From Verrucomicrobiota bacterium (GTDB taxonomy: Bacteria > Verrucomicrobiota > Verrucomicrobiia > JABWAM01): DNA of 64,000 bases. A program made the position numbers and the translations under genes. The stretch lies in NCBI GenBank assembly GCA_023269615.1, contig JAHFSY010000022.1, positions 1-64,000 on the forward strand, given 5' to 3'. This document shows, piece after piece, positions 44,167 through 53,225 of the stretch. The notes under the pieces were generated by a model. It saw only the letters and a list, made by a program, of their open reading frames with translations. It was not told the DNA's origin and ran no database searches. The first letter of the stretch is position 1, and every line of letters starts with the position of its first letter.

Positions 44167-44313
44167 AACGCGGAACGCGGAGCGCGGAACGCGGAAATTC
44201 AAAATGTCGGGTGGAAAACAGGTTCCCCGTCAGCAAACTCACAAATAAATGCAGTTGGGCACGGTTGGGAAATTCAAGAAAAATTCCGTGTTCCGCGTTC
44301 CGCGTCCCGCGTT
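44167..44313. repeat. Inverted GGAACGCGG-type repeats
   Basis: AACGCGGAACGCGGAGCGCGG... at 44167-44200 is mirrored by TTCCGCGTTCCGCGTCCCGC at about 44282-44313. When read through, the left copy would encode the FRVPRSAFRV peptide that is rejected as the sigma-factor N-terminus. The region separates the sigma gene from gmd. Confidence 0.7.
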
Positions 44314-44366
44314 TTTTTTCTTGGAAATGCATGCTTAAACGGGAAAACACCCGGATGGTCCCGAAG

Positions 44367-45347
44367 TTACGCGTCATCTTGCAACTCGGCTTCCACCATG
44401 ATGCGGACGAGCTCTTGAAAGCGGGTCTTGGGTTCCCATCCCAGCGATTTGCGGGCCTTCGAGGCGTCGCCCACGATCAGGCCGACTTCAGCGGGGCGCA
44501 TCTGGGATGGATCGGTTTCGACATGGGCGTGCCAGTCGAGCCCCGCAATCTGGAATGCAGTCTCGACAAATTCCTGCACGCTGTGCGCCTCGCCGGTGGC
44601 GATCACGAAATCGTCGGCCTTGTCCTGCTGCAGCATCTGCCACATGGCGGCCACAAACTCCGGCGCATAACCCCAGTCCTTGCGCGCGTCCGTGTTGCCG
44701 AGCTTCAGAATTTTCTCGCGCCCCTGCTTGATGGCCGCCACGCCGCGCGCGATTTTTCGCGTGACGAAATTCTCCCCGCGCCGCGGCGATTCATGGTTGA
44801 AAAGAATGCCGTTGCAGGCAAACAAACCGTAGCTGTCACGGTAACATGATGTCAGGTAATGGCTTGCGGCCTTTGAGCACGCGTAGGGGCTCACGGGGCG
44901 GAAGGGGGTGTTTTCGTTTTGCGGCGAAGTCTCGGGGCGCCCAAACATCTCGCACGTGGAGGCGTGGTAGAAGCGCACGGGCTGGCCGCAATCGCGGATG
45001 CATTCGAGGAGGCGGGCCGTGCCCGAGGCATTGATGTCGAAGGTGTACTCGGGAGACTCGAAGCTCACGCGCACATGGCTCTGGCCGCCGAGATGGTACA
45101 CTTCGTCGGGCTTGATTTTATGGAAGAGCCGCACGAGCGCACTCGACTCGCCCAGGTCGCCGTAATGCAGAAAAACCTGGTCCTTGCGCTGTGCCGGCGA
45201 AAGCACCAGGCCGTCGAGCCGCCCCCGCTGCATCGAACTCGTGCGGCGGACAAGGCCATGCACCTCGTAGCCCTTTTGTACAAGCAGCTCCGTGAGGTAG
45301 GAACCATCCTGTCCCGTGATCCCCGTGATGAAAGCGCGCTTTGGCAT
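44367..45347 (-). CDS. gmd: GDP-mannose 4,6-dehydratase
   Basis: The 326-residue SDR-type enzyme starts MPKRAFITGITGQDGSYLTELL, carries the catalytic Tyr and Lys in SPYACSKAASHYLT, and has YRDSYGLFACNGILFNHESPRRGENFV, all diagnostic for Gmd. It converts GDP-mannose to GDP-4-dehydro-6-deoxymannose for fucose, rhamnose or perosamine-type sugars in surface polysaccharide. It is divergent from sppA, with 127 bases between the start codons. The partner reductase is not adjacent. Confidence 0.95.
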   Translation of the reverse strand: MPKRAFITGITGQDGSYLTELLVQKGYEVHGLVRRTSSMQRGRLDGLVLSPAQRKDQVFLHYGDLGESSALVRLFHKIKPDEVYHLGGQSHVRVSFESPEYTFDINASGTARLLECIRDCGQPVRFYHASTCEMFGRPETSPQNENTPFRPVSPYACSKAASHYLTSCYRDSYGLFACNGILFNHESPRRGENFVTRKIARGVAAIKQGREKILKLGNTDARKDWGYAPEFVAAMWQMLQQDKADDFVIATGEAHSVQEFVETAFQIAGLDWHAHVETDPSQMRPAEVGLIVGDASKARKSLGWEPKTRFQELVRIMVEAELQDDA

Positions 45348-45474
45348 GGGGACAGGCTACATGCAACCAGATGAACGGGACAAGGAATTATCTCCCTTGC
45401 AGAACACCCCGAAATGCGACGCCCGCGAAAAAATGCAGTTGCCAGTCCCCGCGAGCCAACCTTTAATTGCGGAC

Positions 45475-46530
45475 ATGAGCAATCCACTCCCGCCCCCGCT
45501 GTCCGAAGAAATGTCACCCATGATGAGGGAAAATCCGCCGCCCCGGCGACGCGGGCGCAAATGGCTCTGGATTCTCCTGTTCGTCAGCCTCTTTGCCAAT
45601 GCCGTGCTCGCCATCTGGGTGCGTCTCCAATCCGCCGGGAAGCCCGATGAAAACAGCTCGCCTTTCATGGAACACTACCTTTCGGGCAACCGCACCTCCG
45701 ACGACAAGATCGCTGTCATCCGCGTGGAGGGATTCATCGGGACGCATGGCAAAAGCCAGGTCGGCCAGGACGGCATGGTCGGCGACATTCGCGAACAACT
45801 CCGGGTTGCGCAGGAGGATGCGGGCGTCAAGGCCATCGTCCTGCGCGTGGATTCTCCGGGGGGCGAAGTGCTGGCCTCCGATGAAATCTATCGCGCCGTG
45901 AAGGAGGTGCGGGATGTGCACAAGAAGCCCGTCATCTGCAGCATGGGTTCCCTCGCGGCCAGCGGCGGTTACTATTCGGCGATGGGCGCCAGCTACATCA
46001 TCGCCGATGAACTCACGATCACCGGCTCCATCGGCGTCATCATGGAAACCTTCAACTACAAGGGTCTCTTCGAAAAAATCGGTGTCAAGACGCTCGTGTT
46101 CAAAAGCGGCAAGTTCAAGGATCTCCTCAACGGAGACCGCGACGCCGCGCCGGAAGAAATTGAACTGGTGCAAAATCTGGTCAATGAAACGTACGAGAAG
46201 TTTCTCCGTATCGTGGCCAGGGAGCGGAAGCTGGATCCTGATTCGCTCCGCAACGGAATCGCCGACGGGCGCATCTTCTCCGGAAAGCAGGCGCTCGCCA
46301 TCAAGCTCGTGGACGAAAACGGCACTTTCCAGGACGCCATCAAGAAGGCGGAGAAGATGGGCGGGGTCACCAATGCGAAGGTGATGGACTACGTGGTCCC
46401 CAGCTCGCTGCTCAGTTTTCTCGAAATGTTCGCCGAGTCGCGCTCGCCAAAAATCGAACTGAACGTGACACCCGAGCGCATGCAGCTCCAGAAGGGGAAG
46501 CTCTATTACCTCTCGCTCCACCTGTTTTGA
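45475..46530 (+). CDS. sppA: Signal peptide peptidase SppA-type S49 protease
   Basis: The 351-residue protein from ATG 45475 has a cytoplasmic Arg/Pro-rich head, a membrane anchor (about 30-48, WLWILLFVSLFANAVLAIW), and one S49 domain. The catalytic serine lies in SMGSLAASGGYYSAMGA and the lysine in FKSGKFKDLLNG. It is the single-domain (short) SppA class that clears remnant signal peptides in the inner membrane. A longer in-frame start at 45316 would overlap the divergent gmd gene and is not preferred. proC follows after 27 bases. Confidence 0.93.
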   Translation: MSNPLPPPLSEEMSPMMRENPPPRRRGRKWLWILLFVSLFANAVLAIWVRLQSAGKPDENSSPFMEHYLSGNRTSDDKIAVIRVEGFIGTHGKSQVGQDGMVGDIREQLRVAQEDAGVKAIVLRVDSPGGEVLASDEIYRAVKEVRDVHKKPVICSMGSLAASGGYYSAMGASYIIADELTITGSIGVIMETFNYKGLFEKIGVKTLVFKSGKFKDLLNGDRDAAPEEIELVQNLVNETYEKFLRIVARERKLDPDSLRNGIADGRIFSGKQALAIKLVDENGTFQDAIKKAEKMGGVTNAKVMDYVVPSSLLSFLEMFAESRSPKIELNVTPERMQLQKGKLYYLSLHLF

Positions 46531-46557
46531 AATGCCGCGGCGGGCAATTTTTCCTCC

Positions 46558-47373
46558 ATGGCCAACCTGAACCAAAAGATCGGATTCCTCGGCGCCGGCA
46601 AGATGGCGACCGCACTTGCCAGGGGCATTCTCGAAGCCGGCCTCTTCCGCGCCGACCAGTTGTTCGCCAGCGACGTGGATGAAGGCCAGCGCAAACGCTT
46701 CGAAAAGGAAACGGGCGCAAAAACCATGGAGCGCAACGAGGACATCGCCGCAGCCTGTGACCTGGCCATTCTCGCCGTCAAACCCAACCACGTCATCGAA
46801 GTGCTCGCTTCCATACGCCAACCCTTCGCCCATCGCCTCCTCATTTCCATTGCCGCGGGCGTCTCGATCTCGGCGCTCGAAAAGGGACTTGATGAAAAGG
46901 CGCGCGTCATCCGCGTGATGCCCAACACGCCGGCGCTCGTGCGCTGCGGCGCGTCCGCCTGCGCCGCCGGCCAGTGCGCCACGGACGCGGACCTTGCGCT
47001 GTGCGACGCAATTTTTGGAGCGGTCGGACTTTCGTTCCGGCTTCCGGAGAACATGCTCGATGCCGTGACGGGCCTGAGCGGCAGCGGGCCCGCCTACGTG
47101 TTCCTGATGCTCGAGGCGCTTTCCGATGGCGGAGTGGAAATGGGGCTGCCGCGCGATGTCTCCACCCGCCTCGCCATACAAACAGTGTACGGCGCGGCCA
47201 AGCTTGCGCTTGAGACCGGCAAGCATCCCGGCGAATTGAGGGAGATGGTGACTTCCCCGGGTGGAACGACGATCGAGGCGCTTCAGGTCCTTGAGCGGAA
47301 GGGCGTGCGTGCCGCGTTCAAGGACGCAGTGCGCGCCGCCACTGAAAAATCCCGCCTTCTCGGAAAAAAATAA
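46558..47373 (+). CDS. proC: Pyrroline-5-carboxylate reductase
   Basis: The 271-residue enzyme makes proline from pyrroline-5-carboxylate with NAD(P)H. It has the dinucleotide fold KIGFLGAGKMATALARGILEAGL, LAVKPNHVIEVL, VMPNTPALVRCGASA and the C-terminal GSGPAYVFLMLEALSDGGVEMGLPRDVST and TSPGGTTIEAL. It is read in the same direction as sppA and meets the convergent wecB gene with no gap, so the two messages would overlap unless ended early. Confidence 0.97.
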   Translation: MANLNQKIGFLGAGKMATALARGILEAGLFRADQLFASDVDEGQRKRFEKETGAKTMERNEDIAAACDLAILAVKPNHVIEVLASIRQPFAHRLLISIAAGVSISALEKGLDEKARVIRVMPNTPALVRCGASACAAGQCATDADLALCDAIFGAVGLSFRLPENMLDAVTGLSGSGPAYVFLMLEALSDGGVEMGLPRDVSTRLAIQTVYGAAKLALETGKHPGELREMVTSPGGTTIEALQVLERKGVRAAFKDAVRAATEKSRLLGKK

Positions 47374-48492
47374 TCAGCGCAGGTCGTGTTCGAGGATGGA
47401 GACGATGCGCCTTGCAGCCCGGCCATCGCCGAATATCTTGGAGGCTTTCGCCATGTTGCGGTAAGCGGCCGCGTCGCGCAACAGGCGGCGCGCCGCGCGC
47501 AGGATTCGGGCTTTGTTCGTGCCGGTGAGCTGGAGCGCCCCGGCCTTGATGCCTTCCGTCCTCTCCGTAACTTCGCGAAGGACGAGCACCGGTTTGCCGA
47601 GCGCGGTGGCCTCCTCCTGCACGCCGCCGGAATCGGAGAGCACGAGCCACGCGCGTCGCAGGCATGCGAGGAAATCACTGTAATTCAACGGCTCACAGAC
47701 GCTCACGTTGGGACACGGTTTCAAGATGGGCATCATCGCCTCGCGGACGGCGGGATTGGGATGAATGGGAAACAGCACGACGAGACCTGGATTCTCGCGG
47801 GCCAGCGTGGCGATCGCCCCGGCCACCGCGACCATCGGAGCGCCCAGGCTTTCGCGGCGATGACAGGTGACGAGGACTAATTTCGTTGAGCGCGAAAGTT
47901 TTCCAACAAGACGCCGCAACGGTGCATCATTCACGCGGCGGATCATCCATTGAAGCGCATCCACCACCGTGTTGCCCGTCATGTGAATGCGTCGGGCGGG
48001 AACGCCTTCGCGACGGAGATTTGCCGCCGCGCGGGCGGTGGGCGCAAAATTCCATGTGGCGACGCGCCCCAACAAACTGCGGTTCATTTCCTCGGGAAAC
48101 GGGGAATAGATGTCGCCCGAGCGCAGCCCTGCCTCCACATGTCCGACGGGAATCTTGTGATAAAACGCGCAAAGCCCGCCGAAAAAAGCCGACGTGGTGT
48201 CGCCCTGCACCAAAACAGCATCCACACGGTCGTGCCCGAAGAAGTTTCCAAGTGAAAGAGCGAGGCGCGAGGAAAGCTCCGACAAAGTCTGCCGTGGCCG
48301 CATCACGTCGAGGTCAGCGTCAGCCCGCACCCCAAAGTCGTGAAAAATCTGCCTCACCATCTGCTTGTGCTGTGAGGTGGAGATGGTGAGGGGTTGAAGC
48401 CGTCGCGAGCGTTGCAGTTCGCGGATCACCGGCGCGAGCTTGATGGCCTCGGGCCGGGTGCCCACGATGACAGCGATGCGTGCAGGTTTCAT
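47374..48492 (-). CDS. wecB: UDP-N-acetylglucosamine 2-epimerase (non-hydrolysing)
   Basis: The 372-residue protein from ATG 48492 (MKPARIAVIVGTRPEAIKLAPVI) has the family signatures GTRPEAIKLAPV, QGDTTSAFFGGLCAFYHKIPVGHVEAGLRSGD, FPEEMNRSLLG, VLVTCHRRES and LSDSGGVQEEATALGKPVLVLREVTERTEG. It makes UDP-ManNAc for surface polysaccharides. An ATG at 48504 adds four residues. It abuts the convergent proC stop. Confidence 0.96.
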   Translation of the reverse strand: MKPARIAVIVGTRPEAIKLAPVIRELQRSRRLQPLTISTSQHKQMVRQIFHDFGVRADADLDVMRPRQTLSELSSRLALSLGNFFGHDRVDAVLVQGDTTSAFFGGLCAFYHKIPVGHVEAGLRSGDIYSPFPEEMNRSLLGRVATWNFAPTARAAANLRREGVPARRIHMTGNTVVDALQWMIRRVNDAPLRRLVGKLSRSTKLVLVTCHRRESLGAPMVAVAGAIATLARENPGLVVLFPIHPNPAVREAMMPILKPCPNVSVCEPLNYSDFLACLRRAWLVLSDSGGVQEEATALGKPVLVLREVTERTEGIKAGALQLTGTNKARILRAARRLLRDAAAYRNMAKASKIFGDGRAARRIVSILEHDLR

Positions 48493-48513
48493 TGGACTGC
48501 CCATTCATTCGGG

Positions 48514-49467
48514 CTAAAATTTCCATGACAAGCGGACGTTGGCGCCGGTATTGAAGACGGTGTAGGTGCGGTTGGCATTGCCGATCGAGTCATTATCGGT
48601 GTAACCGACGAAGCAACCCAGGGTGAGCCATTCGTAGGGTGTGTAGGCCAGGCTGGTGCTCATGGAGTTGTTGAAATCGCGGCGGTCGCTGTTCTGGTAT
48701 TTCTGGTACTGCCAGCGGTAGAAGGTTTGCAGTACCAGCTGGGGGTTGACCTGGTAGAAAAATCCAGCGTAAGGCGAGAGTTCGACCTTGTCGAAATCCT
48801 TCGGGCTCGCGATGCGCAAGTCGGTCTGGTAGCCGACGAACACCCCGGAACGGTCGCGGAGCCAGTCGGCGAAATTAAGCGGGAAAACCTTGCTTGCGCC
48901 GATGTTCATGTCGCCTTCCTCGTACACCGTGTCGCGAATGGGGCGACTGTAGATGGAGGTCCATTGCCCGCCGGAATAGAGGTTGATGTCGAGCGGCAGG
49001 TTGTAGTTCAGGCTGATCCCCGCATTGTGCGCATCGAAATTCTGGACGATCACCCGGTTGTAGCGATAGACGGAGTAACGGTAGTTGAGGCTCGCGGTGA
49101 ACTTGTCGGTGAACTGGTAGCTGAAGACCGCCGCGTCATTGTGCGTGATGGCGAAATCCGACTGTTTGCCCCGGTCGGCGAGCAGCACGTTGGAGGTCCA
49201 CATTTCTCCGATGTCGCTGGAAAGCGTGAGCGACCACGGCTTGGGCTTTCGCTGCACCAGGATTTGAGCGCCGAGGTCGGTTTCATCCGATGGCTGTCCG
49301 GGGGCTTCCAACTCGCGTAACTGGACCTCCATCTGGCGCCGCAACAGGTCGCGGGCCGACTGGGCGTTTTGAGTGCGCGACTGTGCCTCTTGAGCGCGGA
49401 GCGCCCCGGGAACGAAGCAAAGCCCGTACAACAGCAATGCCATCCATTTGAACGTACGGCCAGACAT
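48514..49467 (-). CDS. Outer-membrane beta-barrel protein of unknown type
   Basis: The 317-residue protein from ATG 49467 (MSGRTFKWMALLLYGLCFVPGALRAQ) has a signal peptide cleaved near residue 26, a short helical stretch (QNAQSARDLLRRQMEVQLREL) and then alternating amphipathic strands rich in Tyr, Asn and Asp (YQFTDKFTASLNYRYSVYRYNR) ending NVRLSWKF. The terminal Phe and strand pattern fit an outer-membrane barrel of perhaps 14-16 strands. No family is recognised. It is divergent from a FecR-domain surface protein, with 198 bases between starts. Confidence 0.78.
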   Translation of the reverse strand: MSGRTFKWMALLLYGLCFVPGALRAQEAQSRTQNAQSARDLLRRQMEVQLRELEAPGQPSDETDLGAQILVQRKPKPWSLTLSSDIGEMWTSNVLLADRGKQSDFAITHNDAAVFSYQFTDKFTASLNYRYSVYRYNRVIVQNFDAHNAGISLNYNLPLDINLYSGGQWTSIYSRPIRDTVYEEGDMNIGASKVFPLNFADWLRDRSGVFVGYQTDLRIASPKDFDKVELSPYAGFFYQVNPQLVLQTFYRWQYQKYQNSDRRDFNNSMSTSLAYTPYEWLTLGCFVGYTDNDSIGNANRTYTVFNTGANVRLSWKF

Positions 49468-49665
49468 AGACGTTTTATGCAAGCAGCCGGCAAAGGGATT
49501 GTCAACGCGGATCATCGGGCCATGGTCGCGAAGATCTCGTTGCAAGATGGTGATGATCAGTATGTTGCAAGCGCCGCCATGGGGCTTGAGATGTTTCATC
49601 AACGCCGCCAAAGGACGTCTGTAATCTTGACTTTTCGAAATTATAGTATAAGGGTTGTAAGTACT

Positions 49666-51957
49666 ATGCGTCTCATCGTTGCCCTGCTGGCTTTCGTTTT
49701 CACATTATCCACCGGCCCGCTTCTCGTTTCGTCTGAGACAGCGCCTCCCCTCAAGCATGCGCGGGTGGACGAGGTGGCGGGAGACGTGTCGTTGCGGAAA
49801 ACCGGCGACAAGGTGGAAAAGAAAGCCGCCCTCAACGATCAGGTCACGGGCGCCGACATCATTCGAACGGGGAAGAAATCCCGGGCGGAGCTTGAGTTTG
49901 CCGACAAATCCATCTGCCGCCTGGGGTCCAACACGATTTTCAGTTTTGATCCGAACTCGCGCGACATGGCGTTTGCCCGGGGCATCGCCGTGGTGCATGT
50001 GCCTCCCGGCAAGGGTGGTGCCCGGATTGCAACGCCTGCTGCCACCGCCGCGATCCAAGGCGATACCCTGGTGGTCCGCGCCGTGGTGTTGCCCGATGGC
50101 AAGGAGGCGACCCAGTTTACCGCCCTCTCTCCGAAGGGTGGCCCGACGGATGGCAACATCATCATCACTCTCAACGGTAATCCGAATGTTTCGTTTCGTC
50201 TCGACGGCGGTCATTTTGCCGTGGTGCCCAAGGATGCCACGGCGCTCTCCCAGGTCCCGCGGGCGGAGATTGACCTTGGGACGTTCTCCAAGACCTCGCC
50301 GATCCTGCAGGGATTGCCCCAGTCGGCCAAAGCGGAGATGAAAATGGTGACAGACAGTCAATTTCAGGCGTTTGATTCGGGATCGGCGAAGCGCACGGAC
50401 ATGGCCATCGTGGGCACGCAAGTGGTGAGGGATGATGGCAGCGGGACTTTTGGCCTGCCGCCCCCCGGTTCGCCACCGCCACCCACGGGATCCACACCGC
50501 CACCCCCGACGGACGGGACGGCTCCCCTGTTGACTTCGGGTGGCACCTTTGATGCCCAGCTTGGGGGAACACCGCCTCCGCCGGGACCGAATCCGTTTGC
50601 ACCCGCCGGGTCCTTGCCTCCTCCCGGCACGCAGTCATTCACGCAAATCATTGGCAACAGCTTGATGCCACCACCTCCCCCAGGTGGAATGCAGGTGCCC
50701 ACTTGTATTGTTGCCATCTTCAACCCGCTTACGCTGAGCGGCGCCGTCACCATTGACACATCGCTTGGCACCATCACGGGTGCACTGGCGAACCAGTTTG
50801 ACTTCCAGCAGGGGTCGGGCATCGGTATGTTCTGCTTCGATCGTGTCACGTTCAATGGCGCGAACATCCTGGTGCAGGGATCTAATCAGCTGTACCTTCA
50901 TGGCGAAGCCAATAGCGGCGCGCCGGGCATCGGAAATTCCATCACCTTCAGCGGTGCCACCACCACGTTCAATTTTGGCGGTGGCACCCCGCGTCGCGTT
51001 GAGTTCGATGCCGAAAGGGGCGATGTTGCCATCGGCGCCAACGTGACGGCGAATGGGGCGGATTTGAACATTGTTTCACGTCAGGGAACGGTGCTTCAGA
51101 CGGCCGGGACCATTGACACTTCGGTGGCGACCAGCGTGAGCAATGGCGGCCGGGTCGGCATTACCTCCGCAGGTAATGCGAACGTGAGCAGCATCGCGAC
51201 CAGTGGCGGCGCCGGCTTCGGCGGCAATGTGAACGCCAGCAATGGAGGCGACATCGCAATTCAAAGCAACACGGGAACCGTCAACCTGGGTGGAGGTTTA
51301 TATCTCAATGCCGACGGAGGTGCGACCGCAATGGCCGGCGGCTCGGGTGGGGCGGGCGGCCACGTGAACATCGTTGGCAATGCCATCTCACCCTCCACTG
51401 GATCCATTTCAGCCAACGGCGGTGGTGTGGGCGCGGGAGGCGTCAATGCGGGCATGGCCGGAACGATTGATGTGAGGTCGAACGGGCCCGGCACAACGAC
51501 GTTTGTCGGCGGGTTGACCGCGACCGCCAACGGAGGCAATTCAAACTCGGCAACCATCGCAGGAGCCTTGGGCGGCACGGTCAGTGTGACATCTGCGGCC
51601 ATCAATATTCCCACGGGGGTGCTCCTTGCGGCCAAGGGAGGTGGTAATGCGGCGCTCGGCGGGTCGGGCTCGGGCGGCAATGTCATTTTGGTTGCGAACG
51701 GGGCCGCAGGGACCACAACAGTCACGGGAAGTGGAATTCCTGTTCTCAGCGCCAACGCGGGACTCACCGGTGGCGCGCAGGGCAACGGTGGAACCGTCGG
51801 GCTTGGTGCGCCAGCTGGTCCCAATGTATTTGTTACAGGCTCGGGCACGGTCGTCAGTGCCACAGGTGGAGCCCCGGGGATCGTGAAGGTTACCGATGCC
51901 ACCAACGTGGGTGGCGGTCTCACCAATCCCACGCCAACGGTTGGTCCAGTTCCCTGA
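49666..51957 (+). CDS. FecR-domain, beta-helix-type surface protein
   Basis: The 763-residue protein from ATG 49666 (MRLIVALLAFVFTLSTGPLL) has a signal peptide, then a FecR-like beta domain (about 25-150; VAGDVSLRKTGDKVEKKAALND, TGKKSRAELEFADKSICRLG). After about residue 265 comes a Pro/Gly-rich linker, then about 400 residues of Gly/Asn/Thr-rich repeats (SNGGRVGITSAGNANVSS, NGGDIAIQSNTGTVNLGG) typical of beta-helix adhesins. It lacks the cytoplasmic/TM half of signalling FecR, so the FecR domain here is likely a structural module. There is no PEP-CTERM or autotransporter end. Confidence 0.82.
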   Translation: MRLIVALLAFVFTLSTGPLLVSSETAPPLKHARVDEVAGDVSLRKTGDKVEKKAALNDQVTGADIIRTGKKSRAELEFADKSICRLGSNTIFSFDPNSRDMAFARGIAVVHVPPGKGGARIATPAATAAIQGDTLVVRAVVLPDGKEATQFTALSPKGGPTDGNIIITLNGNPNVSFRLDGGHFAVVPKDATALSQVPRAEIDLGTFSKTSPILQGLPQSAKAEMKMVTDSQFQAFDSGSAKRTDMAIVGTQVVRDDGSGTFGLPPPGSPPPPTGSTPPPPTDGTAPLLTSGGTFDAQLGGTPPPPGPNPFAPAGSLPPPGTQSFTQIIGNSLMPPPPPGGMQVPTCIVAIFNPLTLSGAVTIDTSLGTITGALANQFDFQQGSGIGMFCFDRVTFNGANILVQGSNQLYLHGEANSGAPGIGNSITFSGATTTFNFGGGTPRRVEFDAERGDVAIGANVTANGADLNIVSRQGTVLQTAGTIDTSVATSVSNGGRVGITSAGNANVSSIATSGGAGFGGNVNASNGGDIAIQSNTGTVNLGGGLYLNADGGATAMAGGSGGAGGHVNIVGNAISPSTGSISANGGGVGAGGVNAGMAGTIDVRSNGPGTTTFVGGLTATANGGNSNSATIAGALGGTVSVTSAAINIPTGVLLAAKGGGNAALGGSGSGGNVILVANGAAGTTTVTGSGIPVLSANAGLTGGAQGNGGTVGLGAPAGPNVFVTGSGTVVSATGGAPGIVKVTDATNVGGGLTNPTPTVGPVP

Positions 51958-52049
51958 GGCCACTCTGGTTTGAGGTTTTTGACATTTCAATTCCGCCCAA
52001 AGGCGGTGTTGCGTCCAACTCTCCCCTGCGCCAGTCTCACCCGCTTTCC

Positions 52050-53219
52050 ATGGATGCTTCAACGACCAGCCCTTTGATCCAACCGATCGCCACCGCCGAA
52101 CTTCTCGTCCCCTTGATCGAAGCGGTCCGTTCCGCAACGGAAGTCTGCCTCGATACCGAGGCCGACAGCCTCCACCACTATCACGAAAAAGTCTGCCTCC
52201 TGCAGTTCACCCTGACCGCACCGGATGGCGGCGCATCCAATTTCCTCGTGGACACGCTGGCCGGCCTCGATCTCCAGCCGCTTTTCACGACCCTCAAGGA
52301 CAAACCTCTCATTCTGCACGGGGCCGATTACGACCTGCGCATGCTCAAGGGCGACTTCGGGTTCACGCCCTGTTCCATTTTTGACACCATGCTTGCCGCA
52401 CGCATTGCGGGACAGACGGGGCTTGGGCTCGATGCACTTGTCGGGCGTTATGCCGGGCGGCAGCTCGATCATGGCGCCCAGAAAGCCGACTGGTCGCAAC
52501 GACCGCTCCCGCCGCGCCTCCTGAGTTATGCCGTGGAGGACACGAGTCATCTTCCGTTGATCTCCGGAAAATTACGCGAGGAGCTTGCCGCCCTCGGGCG
52601 CACCGAATGGCATCGCCAGCAATGCGCCCAGCTCATCGAGCTTTGTTCCGTCGTGCGCGAGCGAAATCCTGACGAAGTCTGGCGCGTCAAGGGATCGTTC
52701 AACCTCGACGGCCAGCGTCTCGCCATCCTGCGCGAACTCTGGACATGGCGCGACAAGGAGGCATCCGACTGGGACCGCCCGCCCTACATGGTGTTCAACA
52801 ATGACAAGCTGCTGGAACTGGCCGACTGGGCCGCAAAAAATCCGCGCGGCGACCTGAACCAGGGCCCGGTGCTTCCCAAGCGCTGGCCGCCACGAAGATT
52901 TCGCACGCTGCACGAGGCTCTTCAGAAAGCCAGGGCCTTGCCCGAATCCGAATGGCCCCAGCCCCCGCCGCGCCCCAAGCGTCCACCCTTCAATCCTCAT
53001 TTCGCGCCGCGCATGACAAGGCTTCGCGCCGCGCGCGACGCGATTGCGAAGGAACTCAAACTCGATGCCTCGATTCTTGCGCCCAACGCGCAACTCGAAA
53101 CCATCGCCGGCCTTAGCCCGGGTCAGTCGGAGAATTTCAAAGCCGTGGAGCGCTGGCTCCCCTGGCAAAGCGATGTGTTGGGACGCGCCCTCTTGGCTGC
53201 TTTGCAAAATCCCTCATGA
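52050..53219 (+). CDS. rnd: Ribonuclease D
   Basis: The 389-residue protein has the DEDDy exonuclease motifs: VCLDTEADSLHHY, LHGADYDLRMLKGDFGF and YAVEDTSHLPLI, followed by one HRDC domain (about 220-300) and a second, degenerate C-terminal helical region (about 320-385). RNase D trims the 3' ends of tRNAs and other small RNAs. No clear Shine-Dalgarno precedes ATG 52050. It ends six bases before the convergent pseudopilin gene. Confidence 0.95.
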   Translation: MDASTTSPLIQPIATAELLVPLIEAVRSATEVCLDTEADSLHHYHEKVCLLQFTLTAPDGGASNFLVDTLAGLDLQPLFTTLKDKPLILHGADYDLRMLKGDFGFTPCSIFDTMLAARIAGQTGLGLDALVGRYAGRQLDHGAQKADWSQRPLPPRLLSYAVEDTSHLPLISGKLREELAALGRTEWHRQQCAQLIELCSVVRERNPDEVWRVKGSFNLDGQRLAILRELWTWRDKEASDWDRPPYMVFNNDKLLELADWAAKNPRGDLNQGPVLPKRWPPRRFRTLHEALQKARALPESEWPQPPPRPKRPPFNPHFAPRMTRLRAARDAIAKELKLDASILAPNAQLETIAGLSPGQSENFKAVERWLPWQSDVLGRALLAALQNPS

Positions 53220-53225
53220 GGGGTT

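Noticed and set aside
44158..44202. N-terminal extension of the ECF sigma factor (MNFRVPRSAFRV...)
   Set aside because: It is translated from the GGAACGCGG repeat and is not part of sigma region 2.
45514..47226. Long minus-strand open frame opposite sppA and proC
   Set aside because: It is antisense to two well-supported genes, has no known domain and reflects high G+C codon bias.
49621..49660. Promoter TTGACT with TATAAG before the FecR-domain gene
   Set aside because: The spacing between the boxes is only 14 bases, too short for a sigma-70 promoter.
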